This document shows, piece by piece, positions 37,301-49,401 of a stretch of 64,000 nt of DNA. Origin of the DNA: Beroe forskalii (taxonomy: Eukaryota > Ctenophora > Nuda > Beroida > Beroidae). Each line of letters starts with the position of its first letter. Position 1 is the stretch's first letter. Where the stretch lies: positions 1-64,000 of the forward strand of contig WFMF01000158.1 in the NCBI GenBank assembly GCA_011033025.1. The letters are read 5' to 3'. The notes under the pieces are model-generated. The model was not told the DNA's origin, made no database searches, and was given only the letters and a program-made list of their open reading frames with translations. The translations under genes and the position numbers were made by a program.

Positions 37301-37791
37301 ATTTCATCATTTAATTTGAATTGACGGAATTATTGTCCACTTCAAAGGATAGAAGGATAAAGGATTTATCCGAAAAACAGAAATTTAGGCACATTGAGCG
37401 AAAGTATAAGAGCAATTCTTTAGTCAGTTTACCGATGAGAAAACACATGATTTCACCCTACCTTCAGCATCCCAGTCTTCAATCTCCATTGCCACAGCCT
37501 CTGAAAGAATTCAAGTGATAATTTTTCAGCTTAAAAGAATCTTAGCGTTCGTTCTTCTTGATTCCGAAGCTTAATGATTTGAACAGAAGCTCAATTAATT
37601 ATTATATAGAGGTGACAAGATGGTTAATTTATTTACTTTGAAGTAATATAGATCAATAAAACTGAAATTTGTGCAAACGTAGTACCTGGGTCGAGGTAGT
37701 CTTCGTCTGTGTATGGGATAACTTGTGACTGGACAGCAAACAGCTGCAACACCATCAAGGCAATAGCTTTCCATACGAGTGATGACTTCAT
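28337..37791 (-). CDS. Secreted protein with 16 ShK domains, 24 exons
   Basis: Exons: 37686-37791, 37462-37500, 37249-37290, 36765-36926, 36378-36611, 36075-36209, 35511-35717, 35157-35276, 33884-34123, 33588-33707, 32495-32650, 32158-32304, 31915-31998, 31550-31684, 31224-31373, 30852-31064, 30449-30595, 30244-30324, 29774-29848, 29298-29396, 29037-29099, 28840-28914, 28570-28632, 28337-28392. They sum to 2949 bases (982 residues) with one start and one stop. Exon 1 is a signal peptide (MKSSLVWKAIALMVLQLFAV). Exons 2-3 are acidic propeptide-like. Then come 16 six-cysteine ShK modules of the C..C..C..YCRKTCGTC type, separated by Asp/Glu linkers. Every intron is phase 1, so modules can be duplicated or skipped in frame. 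ShK modules occur in secreted enzymes, matrix proteins and potassium-channel-blocking peptides; function here is unknown. Weakest junctions are the donors after exons 9 and 12. Confidence 0.83.
29411..29543. repeat. polypurine tract in a ShK-gene intron
   Basis: The plus strand carries an almost uninterrupted run of GGAAAAGAAGA-type purine repeats, with mirror-like symmetry. It lies in the intron between ShK-gene exons 19 and 20. Minus-strand frames across it give only Phe/Ser/Leu-rich artefacts. Confidence 0.8.
30650..30683. repeat. hairpin in a ShK-gene intron
   Basis: CAATGATCGTAT and ATACGATCATTG form a perfect 12-base inverted repeat with a nine-base loop near 30650-30683. ATGATCGTATCGGT recurs at about 30793, so this is probably part of a small degenerate element in the intron between exons 16 and 17. 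Confidence 0.6.
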
Positions 37792-38432
37792 TTTGCGCTA
37801 TTTCCTTACCACTACTAAATTAACATAAGCTGTAAAACGTTCTTGTTTAGCGACAGCCGAGTGTTACACAATGGTACCAAGTTCATATAAAATAAACAAA
37901 TTCAGACATTCAAATTTCTCTTAACTGATTTTCTTTATATATTTTCTTCTGGAAAAGAATAGTCGGAAAGCTTAAAATTGTTGCAATGTACACAAATAAC
38001 TCTAGGTACTCCTATATAAATGTCCTTCGCTAAATTCGCCTTAGGCACATGCCATGCCGCCGAAATGCATGTAAAATAAAACTACCTGACATGAAAATAT
38101 TTCAAGGTTCTATGATTAATATGAAACAAAATAAGAAACCAACAATAAATATCACATGTAAAACACCCAACACTTGACGAGACTTCTGCCTATAAATAAA
38201 CTTCTGCCCTTTAGTACAAAAATATTAGAAAGTTTTGGTGAAGTAGGCGAACAGTCAGCGATTCTGGAAGCATGTCAAACTGCATGAATTTCCATTCTAG
38301 AGACTTTGCAAAAATGTCAAAAAAGTAACAACAGAACGTTGTAATATTTGATCGCTCTCCAGTGAATTTTGTATCAAAATCAATTTAAGATTTCTACACA
38401 CGTCAAAACACTTTGTTACCGTAAAACATTAA

Positions 38433-41400
38433 TTAAAAGCAGGCTCCGCAGGATTTTGGGCAAACGACATCTCTAATACCCTCGTATCTTTCGCATAAAT
38501 TCTTGTCAGCGAAACGACCACAAACTTTGTCCGGTACCTGGTTTTGACAAGACTCTGAAAGTAAAAATGATTTGGGGAGACGTTGCAGTGCACGGTGCAC
38601 ACTTATCATTAATTTTTCTCTAGAATTTCATTCTTATGAGGATGAATAATGACGATGTTAAGGATCGAATTGAGAACATAACAATGGTCTTAAAAACCTG
38701 AATCATCCTCATCTTCTTCCTCAGCAGGAACGCAAGTTTGGCAGGTCTTCCTGCAGAATGAATCCCTGACATGGGCGTATAATTCACAGAAACCCTTGTT
38801 CATGTAGGTCTTACAACTTTGAGGGGCTCTGTCGAAACATTTGATGTCCTCATCATCACTATCATTTTCACTGAGTATCATTGTTTCATCGCCACATTTC
38901 CCACAGGAACTTTTGCAGACTTTAACGACTTCAGGATATTCCACACAATGGCCTAGTTCGACGAATTTCTGACAGGTTTCTAGCGGTGCCGTATTCCTGC
39001 ATCCTGAAATCCTGGTCCAATAACGTAAACGTTTAAGTATAATTGTAGGTCGTAGGAGTGAATAGGCACAAGCTGTGTTACATGATAGGCACAAGCTGTG
39101 TTTCACATTATTATCATATTCTTACTTAGCTGTGCCTACAGGGGTCGAAATAAGCACGTTGCTTTATATCGTTTCTTTATTACCACTTCTGAGGCCTACA
39201 CAAAAAACAGCTCAGTTTATAGGAATAGGCCCACCTCAAAATGATGTTCGCGTCTATGAGAAACAGCAAAACGGAACTCGACCTCGAACCACTTAAAAGT
39301 TAGACTAAAATATCAAAGAATGAAAATTTAAACTCTACCGTCATCTTTGTCATCGAAATCCTCAGCATCATAAATTTCTTTATCCTTGATTATTATTGAA
39401 TCATCGCTACATTTCCCACAGGACTTTTTGCAATGCCTAAGGACTTTCGGATATTTCACACAATACCCTTTTCTGACGAAATTGTTACAGCTTTCTATTG
39501 GTGCTGTATCTCTACACCCTGAAATTCAGTTATGTAAGACTTTCAAAGTCTTAACTTTTTAAGAATGAAATAGTACAATCTTATGAGTAATTTTTTGACT
39601 GTGTGTCACAATATCATAGTTAAATGCCTGGCTAGATTGCACAAATTGCAAGATAGTAACTATCAATTAAAACTGAAGTAAGTAAATAAATACTGGATTA
39701 AACAAATAAGTCTAAACTTTACCATCATCAATTTCATCATTGTTTTCTGGAACACATGCTCCACAGGTCCTCTTGCAGAAAACCTTGTGGATATCAGCGA
39801 ACCTCTCACAGAAACCTTGCTCCTTAAATCTTTCACAAGACTCTACCGGTGTTTTATCTTTACATCCTGAATTTCTTAAGTTGAAGAATTGAATAAAAAA
39901 GTGATAACAAGCACACAATTCATTACACATCGTCATCACGTCTTGTAAATGGCTAATGCATATAACAAAAATTATTTTTAGAATTTTGAGCCATAAAAGC
40001 ATATTAAATAGACCTTCTGGATCGTCATCATAGCTGACATAGTTTTTCCCTTTACAAGTTTCGCATGTTTTTCGACAGAAAAATAATTTCACTTTGGGAC
40101 TTCGGTCACACAAGCCAATTTTATGGTAACGCTTGCACAGATGTCCAACCTTATCAAAACATCCTCCTGACCTGGCTGAAAAGTTACTAGTTTCAATTTC
40201 AAAAATTAAGAATCAGTACATTATAATCCATATTTTATATCAATCTGTTTCATCTGCCACATATATCTATATGGAAAAGTGAATTGGAATCATTGAGTCA
40301 TTTGCCAGATGCAAATCTTTCTGTCATACTCATGGGTTATGAATAGGAAAATTTATGTTTCATATTTGTGAAGATTGAACAAGGATTTCTGGCAAGATTT
40401 GAAGATTGTTTTATCTCCCTCCTCAGTCTTTAGCAGCCTGTCAAGTGTCATTTCAAAAAGTTCAAACAATAACTTGAAATTGAAATGTTGTATGTACTTA
40501 TGTAGGTACATTTTATCAGAAGGCTCATGCCCCGTGAAACAAGCACAGTAGAAGGGTAGAAGACAGATAAGAGGGAAAACAGAAAATTCTGATACATGTG
40601 TCGGGCCAATTCTTTGTCAATTTGGTAAGTTTTCTCAAACTTAGGCATGATAAAGATCAATGACAGCCAGACAAATAATTTGAGTCATTATGTATTATGT
40701 ATAAAGGAGCACCTCTGTTCAACTTTCAGTCCAAAGGACTTCATCAATCTATCAATGCCTTTTTGTGAAACATAAAAGCAATTGAGAAGGGAAAATTGCT
40801 AATTTCATTTAAATGCTAGTTTTACTTCTATTCCAACAGCTGTAACAGCCAATGACTGGAATTGAATGAATCAAGCCAGTGTAATAAGCAGGTCTACATT
40901 TGACTCTCTGCCCTCTGGCAGAGTCCTTTATGCACAACTGAGTGAACCATTTCTGTTTAATGCTGTTTAAATACATTGCTCCGTAACTTTTGATCTGATT
41001 GGAATTCTTTGAATCTTTGATGTGGTAAAAACTAAAAAGTATTTAGTTGATTCAAATTGTGGAATTTGAAATCTGCAAATGAGGAGCTGGGTAGCAGCGC
41101 CGAGTGAGCTGTGCATTTGCAGACCCAACGGGCCTGCTAGTGTTCTCACAATGTTAGCTGTATTTTTTTCAGGTTCTTATGCTAGAACTTAACAAAAAAA
41201 CTGCCTAGGACATCATCTGATTTGAATCCATTATTGCATTTTTAGTGTTTCACTATGGGGTCCCCCTCAGTCAATGCTATAAGCAATCAAGTTCAACATG
41301 TACCAAAGAATAAAGTAAAAATAATTTCTTACAGCCAAGAGATCTTCCAAGGTCAGAGCGCATGTCTTCTGAAAGATATTATAATTTGCTTGAATGTTGT

Positions 41401-41824
41401 AAGTGCTGATAATGGGCTGAGTAGTATCTATTTCAAAGAAATACTTTTAATGATTTTGAAAATGTCAGTTTCAATTAGGCAAAACTCAAAAGTTATTTAA
41501 ATGATACAAGTTGGAAATCAATCATTGAACTCAACTAATGGCCATGGTCCATGCAATAATTTGGCTGACCTTCTGCTTCCCAGACCTCAACCTCTGATAT
41601 CACAGCATCTGAAAGAAAACAATTGTCAGCTATAAGACCCTTTTTAGTTAAGATACCAATTTCAGTGAATTGCTTACATGTAAATGAATATTCAAATAAC
41701 ATAATTTGGATAAACCTGGGTCAAGGTAGTCTTCATCTTTAAAGGGGATAAACTGTGATTGGACTGCCAAAAACTGCAATAGCAACAAACAAATTCCTTT
41801 TCCAACATGTGATTTTGATTTCAT
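38433..41824 (-). CDS. Secreted protein with 6 ShK domains, paralogue of the 16-ShK gene
   Basis: Exons 41716-41824, 41570-41608, 40014-40175, 39723-39866, 39339-39518, 38698-39003 and 38433-38554 join in phase 1 throughout: 1062 bases, 353 residues, stop TAA at 38433. The start was chosen at MKSKSHVGKGICLLLLQFLA because it matches the paralogue's MKSSLVWK start; an in-frame Met seven codons upstream is possible. Both proteins share the motif DEDYLDPG at the end of exon 1. Each of exons 3, 4, 5 and 7 encodes one ShK module, and exon 6 encodes two with an acidic linker. The last exon ends SCGACF-stop where its paralogous exon (35157-35276) continues as SCGACSG through a donor. A counterpart of the paralogue's exon 3 was not found between 40176 and 41569. 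Likely extracellular, function unknown. Confidence 0.83.
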
Positions 41825-42686
41825 TCTTTGCTCCTTTGCATACAAGAAAGACTGAGGTTACATGATCAACTGAGTAGGGTTAATAAAAAGATAATAATAA
41901 CAATGGTATTGAATAATCAGTGCATTATGTTTTATTGTTATATTTAAAATTATCTCTAAAATAATAGATTTATTATTTATAGATCAAAGCTTTCAGTTTA
42001 ATCACAATTCAAAGTTAATGAACATCATTTTTTGGATATTTCCAAAGATTAATCATTAAAACTTGTTTTTGACCATCAAACCCAGCATCATTGCCCTAAC
42101 CAGGACCCTGGTTACGCGCACGGAGTGACGCCCCTGGTTAGGGGAACCTGCAGCATCAGTAAACCTAAAGTGCATTATTTTCATGCAAAAACACAAAAAC
42201 AGCTTCAGGTGTCCACTGCACTACTCATCCATTGAACATTAACAACGAGTTAAATAAATTGAAATTAGAATAATAATATAACATTAGAATAATAATATAT
42301 AACATTTAAAAGTTAAGATTTACTCATGTAAGTTCCTAAGCCCGCAAACTCGCAAGGGTATGTGTACGCGCCGCGTGACGATATAACAGGGGCCATGCTT
42401 CCTAAGCCCGCATAGGTGTGTGTACGCGCGCGGCGCTTCCCTACGGGACAGCGCGCCCCGCAACGCAGACAGGGTCACAGGGATATACGTGTTTAGCAAG
42501 GGCCATGCATACGTGTTTAGTTTCATTTCAATTTCACCTAACCAGGTGCGCCGCGCGCGCAGAACAGGTCGCTGCACTGATTAGGGCAAGTGTTTTCCCT
42601 GAATCAAAAACGCGCGCACGTGCGATTTTCCTAAAAAATGCGCGCACGCCGCAGGTGCGCATTTCCTGAAAAACGCCGCTCGCACT

Positions 42687-42918
42687 TGCATTTTTTTGGA
42701 TATAAGAAGGCATGCACGTGCGCTTGCTCTAACCAGATCCAGCTAGTTAAAGTTTCACGCGCGCGCCGCGCCTTGCTCGTTCCGCCGCGCGACGCCCCTG
42801 GCCTTTTCTAAGCCCGCATAGGTGACAGGTGTGTGTACGCGTCGTGCGCTTCTGAGGAAGCGCGCCGCGCGACGATAACAGGGATATACGCGTTTAGCAA
42901 CCCTGGCCTGGTTAGGGG
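42687..42918. repeat. 230-bp GC-rich module, copy 1
   Basis: It begins near TTTTTTTGGATATAAGAAGG and runs to CCTGGCCTGGTTAGGGG just before the 28-bp array. It matches 43646-43873 apart from a few indels. It contains CGCGCG-rich stretches and GTGTGTGTACGCG. Confidence 0.85.
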
Positions 42919-43637
42919 AAAACGTGCGCTTTTCCTGAAAACGCGCGCACGTGCGCTTTTCCTGGAAAACGCGCGCACGTGCACTTTTCCTGAAAAACGC
43001 GCGCTTTTCCTGACAAACGCGCGCTTTTCCAGAAAGACGCGCGCTTTTCCTGAAAAACGCGCGCACGTGCGCTTTTCCTGAAAAACGCGCGCACGTGCGC
43101 TTTTCCTGAAAAACGCGCGCACGTGCGCTTTTCCTGAAAAACGCGCGCACGTGCGCTTTTCCTGAAAAACGCGCGCACGTGCACTTTTTCTGAAAAACGC
43201 GCGCTTTTCCTGAAAAACGCGCGCTTTTCAAGAAAGACGCGCGCTTTTCCTGAAAAACGCGCGCACGTGCGCTTTACTGAAAAACGGGCGCACGTGCGCT
43301 TTTCCTGAAAAACGCGCGCATGTGCGCTTTTCCTGAAAAACGCGCGCACGTGCGCTTTTCCTGAAAAACTCGCGCACGTGCGCTTTCCCTGAAAAACGCG
43401 CGCACGTGCGCTTTTCCTGAAAAGCGCGCAAGTGCGCTTTCCCTGAAAAAAACGCGCGTCGCGCTTTTTTCCTGAAAAAAACGCGCACGCTTTTCCCTGA
43501 AAAACGCGCGCAAGTGCGCTTTTCCTGAAAAACGCGCGCACGTGCACTTTTTCTGAAAAATGCGCGCACGTGCGCTTTTTCTGAAAAATGCACGCACGTG
43601 CGCTTTTCCTGAAAAACGCGCGCACGTGCGCTTTTCC
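42919..43637. repeat. 28-bp CpG-rich minisatellite, first block
   Basis: Head-to-tail units of GCGCTTTTCCTGAAAAACGC followed by GCGCACGT. Some units lack the CACGTG part (about 18 bp). Both kinds of unit have the same layout as the larger block at 43874-46739. Confidence 0.95.
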
Positions 43638-43645
43638 TTTTTTTT

Positions 43646-43873
43646 TGCATTTTTTTGGATATAAGAAGGCATGCACGTGCGCTTGCTCTAACCAGATCCA
43701 GCTAGTTTCACGCGCGCGCCGCGCCTTGCTCGTTCCGCCGCGCGACGCCCCTGGCCTTTTCTAAGCCCGCATAGGTGACAGGTGTGTGTACGCGCCGTGC
43801 GCTTCTGAGGAAGCGCGCCGCGCGACGATAACAGGGATATACGCGTTTAGCAACCCTGGCCTGGTTAGGGGAA
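43646..43873. repeat. 230-bp GC-rich module, copy 2
   Basis: Second copy of the module at 42687-42918, offset by about 959 bases, splitting the minisatellite into two blocks. The pair indicates segmental duplication of a module-plus-array unit. Confidence 0.85.
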
Positions 43874-46739
43874 AACGTGCGCTTTTCCTGAAAAACGCGC
43901 GCACGTGCGCTTTTCCTGAAAAACGCGCGCACGTGCACTTTTCCTGAAAAATGCGCGCTTTTCCTGACAAACGCGCGCTTTTCCAGAAAGACGCGCGATT
44001 TTCCTGAAAAACGCGCGCACGTGCGCTTTTCCTGAAAAACGCGCACGCACGTGCGCTTTCCTGAAAAACGCGCGCACGTGCTTTTCCTGAAAAACGCGCG
44101 CACGTGCACTTTTTCTGAAAAACGCGCGCTTTTCCTGAAAAACGCGCGCTTTTCCTGAAAAACGCGCGCTTTTCAAGAAAGACGCGCGCTTTTCCTGAAA
44201 AACGCGCGCACGTGCGCTTTTCCTGAAAAACGCGCGCACGTGCGCTTTTCCTGAGAAACGCGCGCACGTGCGCTTTTCCTGAAAAACGCGCGCACGTGCG
44301 CTTTTCCTGAAAAACGCGCGCACGTGCGCTTTTCCTGAAAAACGCGCGCACGTGCGCTTTTCCTGAAAAACGCGCGCACGTGCGCTTTTCCTGAAAAACG
44401 CGCGCACGTGCGCTTTTCCTGAAAAACGCGCGCACGTGCGCTTTTCCTGAAAAACGCGCGCACGTGCGCTTTTCCTGAAAAACGCGCGAACGTGCGCTTT
44501 TCCTGAAAAACTCGCGCACGTGCGCTTACCCTGAAAAACGCGCGCACGTGCGCTTTTCCTTAAAAGCGCGCAAGTGCGCTTTCCCTGAAAAATGCGCGCA
44601 AGTGCGCTTTTCCTGAAAAACGCGCGCACGTGCGCTTTCCCTGAATAACGCGCGCAAGTGCGCTTTTCCTGAAAAACGCGCGCACGTGCGCTTTTTCTGA
44701 AAAATGCGCGCACGTGCGCTTTTTCTGAAAAATGCGCGCACGTGCGCTTTTCCTGAAAAATGCGCGCCAGTGCGCTTTTCCTGAAAAAAAACGCGCGCAC
44801 GTGCTTTTCAAAATAGCGCACGTGCGCTTTTCCTGAAAATGCGCGCACGTGCGCTTTTCCTGAAAAACGCACGCGTGCGCTTTTCCTGAAAAACGCGCAC
44901 GTGCGCTTTTCCTGAAAAACGCGCGCACGTGCGCTTTTCCTGAAAAACGCGCTTTTCCTGCTTTTCCTGACAAACGCGCGCTTTTCCAGAAAGACGCGCG
45001 CTTTTCCTGAAAAACGCGCGCACGTGCGCTTTTCCTGAAAAACGCGCGCACGTGCGCTTTTCCTGAAAAACGCGCGCACGTGCGCTTTTCCTGAAAAACG
45101 CGCGCTTTTCCTGACAAACGCGCGCTTTTCCAGAAAGACGCGCGCTTTTCCTGAAAAACGCGCGCACGTGCGCTTTTCCTGAAAAACGCGCGCACGTGCG
45201 CTTTCCCTGAAAAACGCGCGCACGTGCGCTTTTCCTGAAAAACGCGCGCACGTGCGCTTTTCCTGAAAAAACGCGCGCACGTGCACTTTTCCTGAAAAAC
45301 GCGCGCACGTGCGCTTTTCCTGAAAAACGCGCGCACGTGCGCTTTTCCTGAAAAACGCGCGCACGTGCGCTTTTCCTGAAAAACGCGCGAACGTGCGCTT
45401 TTCCTGAAAAACTCGCGCACGTGCGCTTACCCTGAAAAACGCGCGCACGTGCGCTTTTCCTGAAAAGCGCGCAAGTGCGCTTTCCCTGAAAAATGCGCGC
45501 AAGTGCGCTTTTCCTGAAAAACGCGCGCACGTGCGCTTTCCCTGAATAACGCGCGCACGTGCGCTTTCCCTGAATAACGCGCGCAAGTGCGCTTTTCCTG
45601 AAAAACGCGCGCACGTGCGCTTTTTCTGAAAAATGCGCGCACGTGCGCTTTTTCTGAAAAATGCGCGCACGTGCGCTTTTCCTGAAAAATGCGCGCCAGT
45701 GCGCTTTTCCTGAAAAACGCGCGCACGTGCGCTTTTCCTGAAAAACTAGCGCACGTGCGCTTTTCCTGAAAAATGCGCGCACGTGCGCTTTTCCTGAAAA
45801 ACGCGCGCACGTGCGCTTTTCCTGAAAAACGCGCGCACGTGCGCTTTTCCTGAAAAACGCGCGCACGTGCGCTTTTTCCTGAAAACGCGCGCACGTGCGC
45901 TTTTCCTGAAAAACGCGCACGTGCGTTTTTCCTGAAAAACGCGCGCACGTGCGTTTTTCCTGAAAAACGCGCGCACGTGCGTTTTTCCTGAAAAACGCGC
46001 GCACGTGCGCTTTTCCTGAAAAACGCGCGCTTTTCCTGAAAAACGCGCGCTTTTCCTGGAAAACGCGCGCACGTGCGCTTTTCCTGAAAAACGTGCGCTT
46101 TTCCTGAAAAACGCGCGCTTTTCCAGAAAGACGCGCGCTTTTCCTGAAAAACGCGCGCACGTGCGCTTTTCCTGAAAAACGCGCGCACGTGCGCTTTTCC
46201 TGAAAAACGCGCACGTGCTTTTTCCTGAAAACGCGCTTTTCTGACAAACGCGCTTTTCCAGAAAGACGCGCGCTTTTCCTGAAAAACGCGCGCTTTTACT
46301 GAAAAGCGCGCGCACGTGTGCTTTTCCTGAAAATGCGCGCACGTGCGCTTTTCCTGAAAAACGCGCGCACGTGCGCTTTTCCTGAAAAACGCGCGCACGT
46401 GCGCTTTTCCTGAAAACGCGCGCACGTGCGCTTTTCCTGAAAAACGCGCGCACGTGCGCTTTTCCTGAAAAACTCGCGCACGTGCGCTTTCCCTGAAAAA
46501 CGCGCGCACGTGCGCTTTTCCTGAAAAACGCGCGCACGTGCGCTTTTCCTGAAAAACGCGCGCACGTGCGCTTTTCCTGAAAAAACGCGCGCACGTGCAC
46601 TTTTCCTGAAAAACGCGCGCACGTGCGCTTTTCCTGAAAAACGCGCGCACGTGCGCTTTTCCTGAAAAACGCGCGCACGTGCGCTTTTCCTGAAAAACGC
46701 GCGCACGTGCGCTTTTCCTGAAACGTGCGCTTTTCCTGA
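43874..46739. repeat. 28-bp CpG-rich minisatellite, main block
   Basis: About 100 further copies of the 28-base unit. The part ACGCGCGCACGTGCGC alternates purine and pyrimidine almost perfectly and contains the perfect palindrome GCGCACGTGCGC with a CACGTG core. The unit has no stop in any minus-strand frame, and 28 is not a multiple of three, so all three frames stay open for hundreds of codons with the same Arg/Lys/Ala/Phe repeats. These are not genes. Confidence 0.95.
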
Positions 46740-49401
46740 CACTCCGCGTTCAAATTTAACTGTTGAAGTAAATATGCATAGGGCTGGGATCACAAATAAT
46801 CTTCTACGAATTAAATTTAACGTAGTTATGAAATTTGACTAGTTAGTAGTTGTCCAGTAAGTGAGTTAGCACTGACCAGTGACCATTTATCGCCCAGAAG
46901 CTCTGCTAGTATAGGTATCACTGTGAGACGTGAGTATCTCAATTTGCTGATATTTGGCATTGACTTAGCTCTCCTTCATTTCAACTAGGTAAACATTCCT
47001 ATGGCTTGCTATATATCCAGACAAACTCTAAACTCATGCTCATCGCATCAATGTGCCATGACATGAGTGGTGAAAATCAATGAAATGCAGCATGATATTC
47101 AATATCAATGATGATCAAATCAATCATGCTGATAGTGATTATGTATTTAAGGTACTCTTTATGAGCTAAAGCAATCCAACCCATCGCAAAACAAAAGAAA
47201 GTGAAAATCTTATCCGGTTAAAGACAGAAGAATTATAGCTTTCATGGAAAACATCATCACCCATTCATACACCCCTGAATATATAACTGAAGTTGTGTAT
47301 ATTGATCGGGCTGTCTATCGTATGTCTTCTGCAATCTGATGCTGCGCGCGCAAGAAAAATACGAATATGACTTCAACAAATTACAATTCTAATTATATGA
47401 TCGTGACGTCAAACTGACTTGCTTATTCTTCGATGGTGCAACCTGAGATACTGATAGTTACGGAAGTGTATTCCTGATACTCTATCAAGGTTATGTCACA
47501 TCTGAAGAAATAGAATGCATTCCTTACACACATGACATAGGACTTGTTGTTTAGTTTTTAAATATAATTATAATTTTATGTTACTGTCGAGGCGTCGAGT
47601 TCTTTCTTTGTGAACGGTGCGAACCCCGAGTCAGACCCAGGTTACATTTCATTACATCATTAGCATTTTCCACCACGGAAAACTCAATTAAAGACCAATT
47701 CAGCAGCACAACAAAGTACAAATTTCATTTCCCCACGGAAAAATCAAATCTTTTTCTCCGTATTCCGTTATTAAGTAATGAGTTCGTGATTGAGGATAAG
47801 CTAGACTCTTTAAAGGCATAATACACAGAAAATAGTACATCTCATTTCCGGGAAACTGGCGGCTATAATAATACTGGGGAAGGAATGCGGTTGATAGGAG
47901 TTAACTCAATGATCCACGGCAACTTTCTTATGTAAACAAAGTCTACACACGGATATTGTTGCAGTAACTTTAATATTGATCCCAGTCGAATGCAAAAATA
48001 ACAAAGCATTTCCCCGCAGCGTGATTCTGATTGTTTCGTCTCGTGTGTGTAGATATACACTTTCATAATGTTTTAGAGATACAATTACATACTTGTCAGA
48101 GTTCTCCCTTTGTTTACTACCAGTCTCAGTACAGATTAATTATATGCTTCGCTCAGCCAGTAGGCAGTATCATGCCACGCTTAAAGTTTATAATATGTTA
48201 TTCATTAGATTAATATTCGTTATACTTTATAGTAATCCGGCTAGCTGGTACTGTCAACAGTTTCCATTTAAGAGCCATGATTCAATCAGGGTAATTCGCA
48301 GCAATCAGCGTTATAATTTCATTATAGGGGAAACTGGTGGGCGCCCTCTCGCATTGCTTTTGCAGGCATGAATATTTTTGGTGTGACTGTCATGTCAAAA
48401 CATCCAATATTCATATTGTGTAACATTTTTGTGGATTTATTCATTCACTTTTCGCTTAGCAGTAAAAATCCAAAATTTATGGCAGATGTGTACGTTTTCG
48501 AGCCAGATCACTCTCAGTTTCATTTTGGTGTCGGTCCAGCCGTTAACTGAACCGTCGTAATTTTATATTTTTACAGCCGGAAAATATCCAAATTCCGCAT
48601 AATCATGATTTATGCAGTATATTCAACGCAGCTGATGTTTTGTAACTTTGATGATCAATTTTTTGGGAGGAAATTTCTGTTTTCTTGGCAGTTGGCGTTT
48701 AGTTTTTAGGGGCTGGGCTTAAAAATTTCCACAAGCGTTTTTCTGAGGAGATCAGGGACTCTCCACTATATCGATTGATCGAACTTCGAAACATTAATGC
48801 AAGTTTGCAGCTGCGAGGAATCCCGTATTCTTAAAATCTTCGCGGAATTTCAATTTCTTGCTACAGGATACGCTTGTAGTAAATGTACCTAATTTACAAA
48901 AATTCTTCGACCTTCATTACAAAGTGAATGATTAAAGGTTAACAGGTTTCCCAGTAAACAGGAGTTAATGTCGTTAAACAGACAATATACTTTTTTTTCT
49001 ATGATTACCTTACAATCCATACCACGCATTGACGAATATCTTAAGATGAGATTCGATTTTATGTTGTATATTTCGTTGTATTTTCATGAAATTTTTGAAC
49101 TCCAAAGACCAGCTTTAAGTTTATGAATCTCAATCTCGTAAGGCCCTATACTGTTGTCAGTTGAGCTGGGAAGGCCTGAAGGGGTCTTTTCACTAACCAA
49201 TTTCATGAGTCATTATGAGCAAATTATCACACCTTGAGAATTGAACTGCCACCTGTTTCAGAAGCACCACATTCCGGCCAAAACCGTTTGTCCATCCCAC
49301 ATATCATAACCATCATTATATTCATTTTATCATTCCACATGTAATCATCATTTTCTTCTGAACGGCCTCTAATTTTATCGCCTTGAGAAGTAGAACACGC
49401 C
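46740..49401. other. intergenic, no gene seen
   Basis: AT-rich sequence between the minisatellite and the first CAP gene. No exon with matched splice sites was recognised; the last few hundred bases should contain the CAP gene promoter. Confidence 0.55.

Noticed and set aside
42919-46739. Regular repeats that could suggest a CRISPR array
   Set aside because: Units are contiguous with no variable spacers, the genome is animal, and no cas genes are present.
42755-46793. Very long minus-strand open frames (up to about 600 codons) of Arg/Lys/Ala/Phe repeats
   Set aside because: They arise because the 28-bp minisatellite has no stops in minus-strand frames and its length is not a multiple of three, so all three frames are open at once with the same periodic peptide. 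No start context, splice sites or domain.
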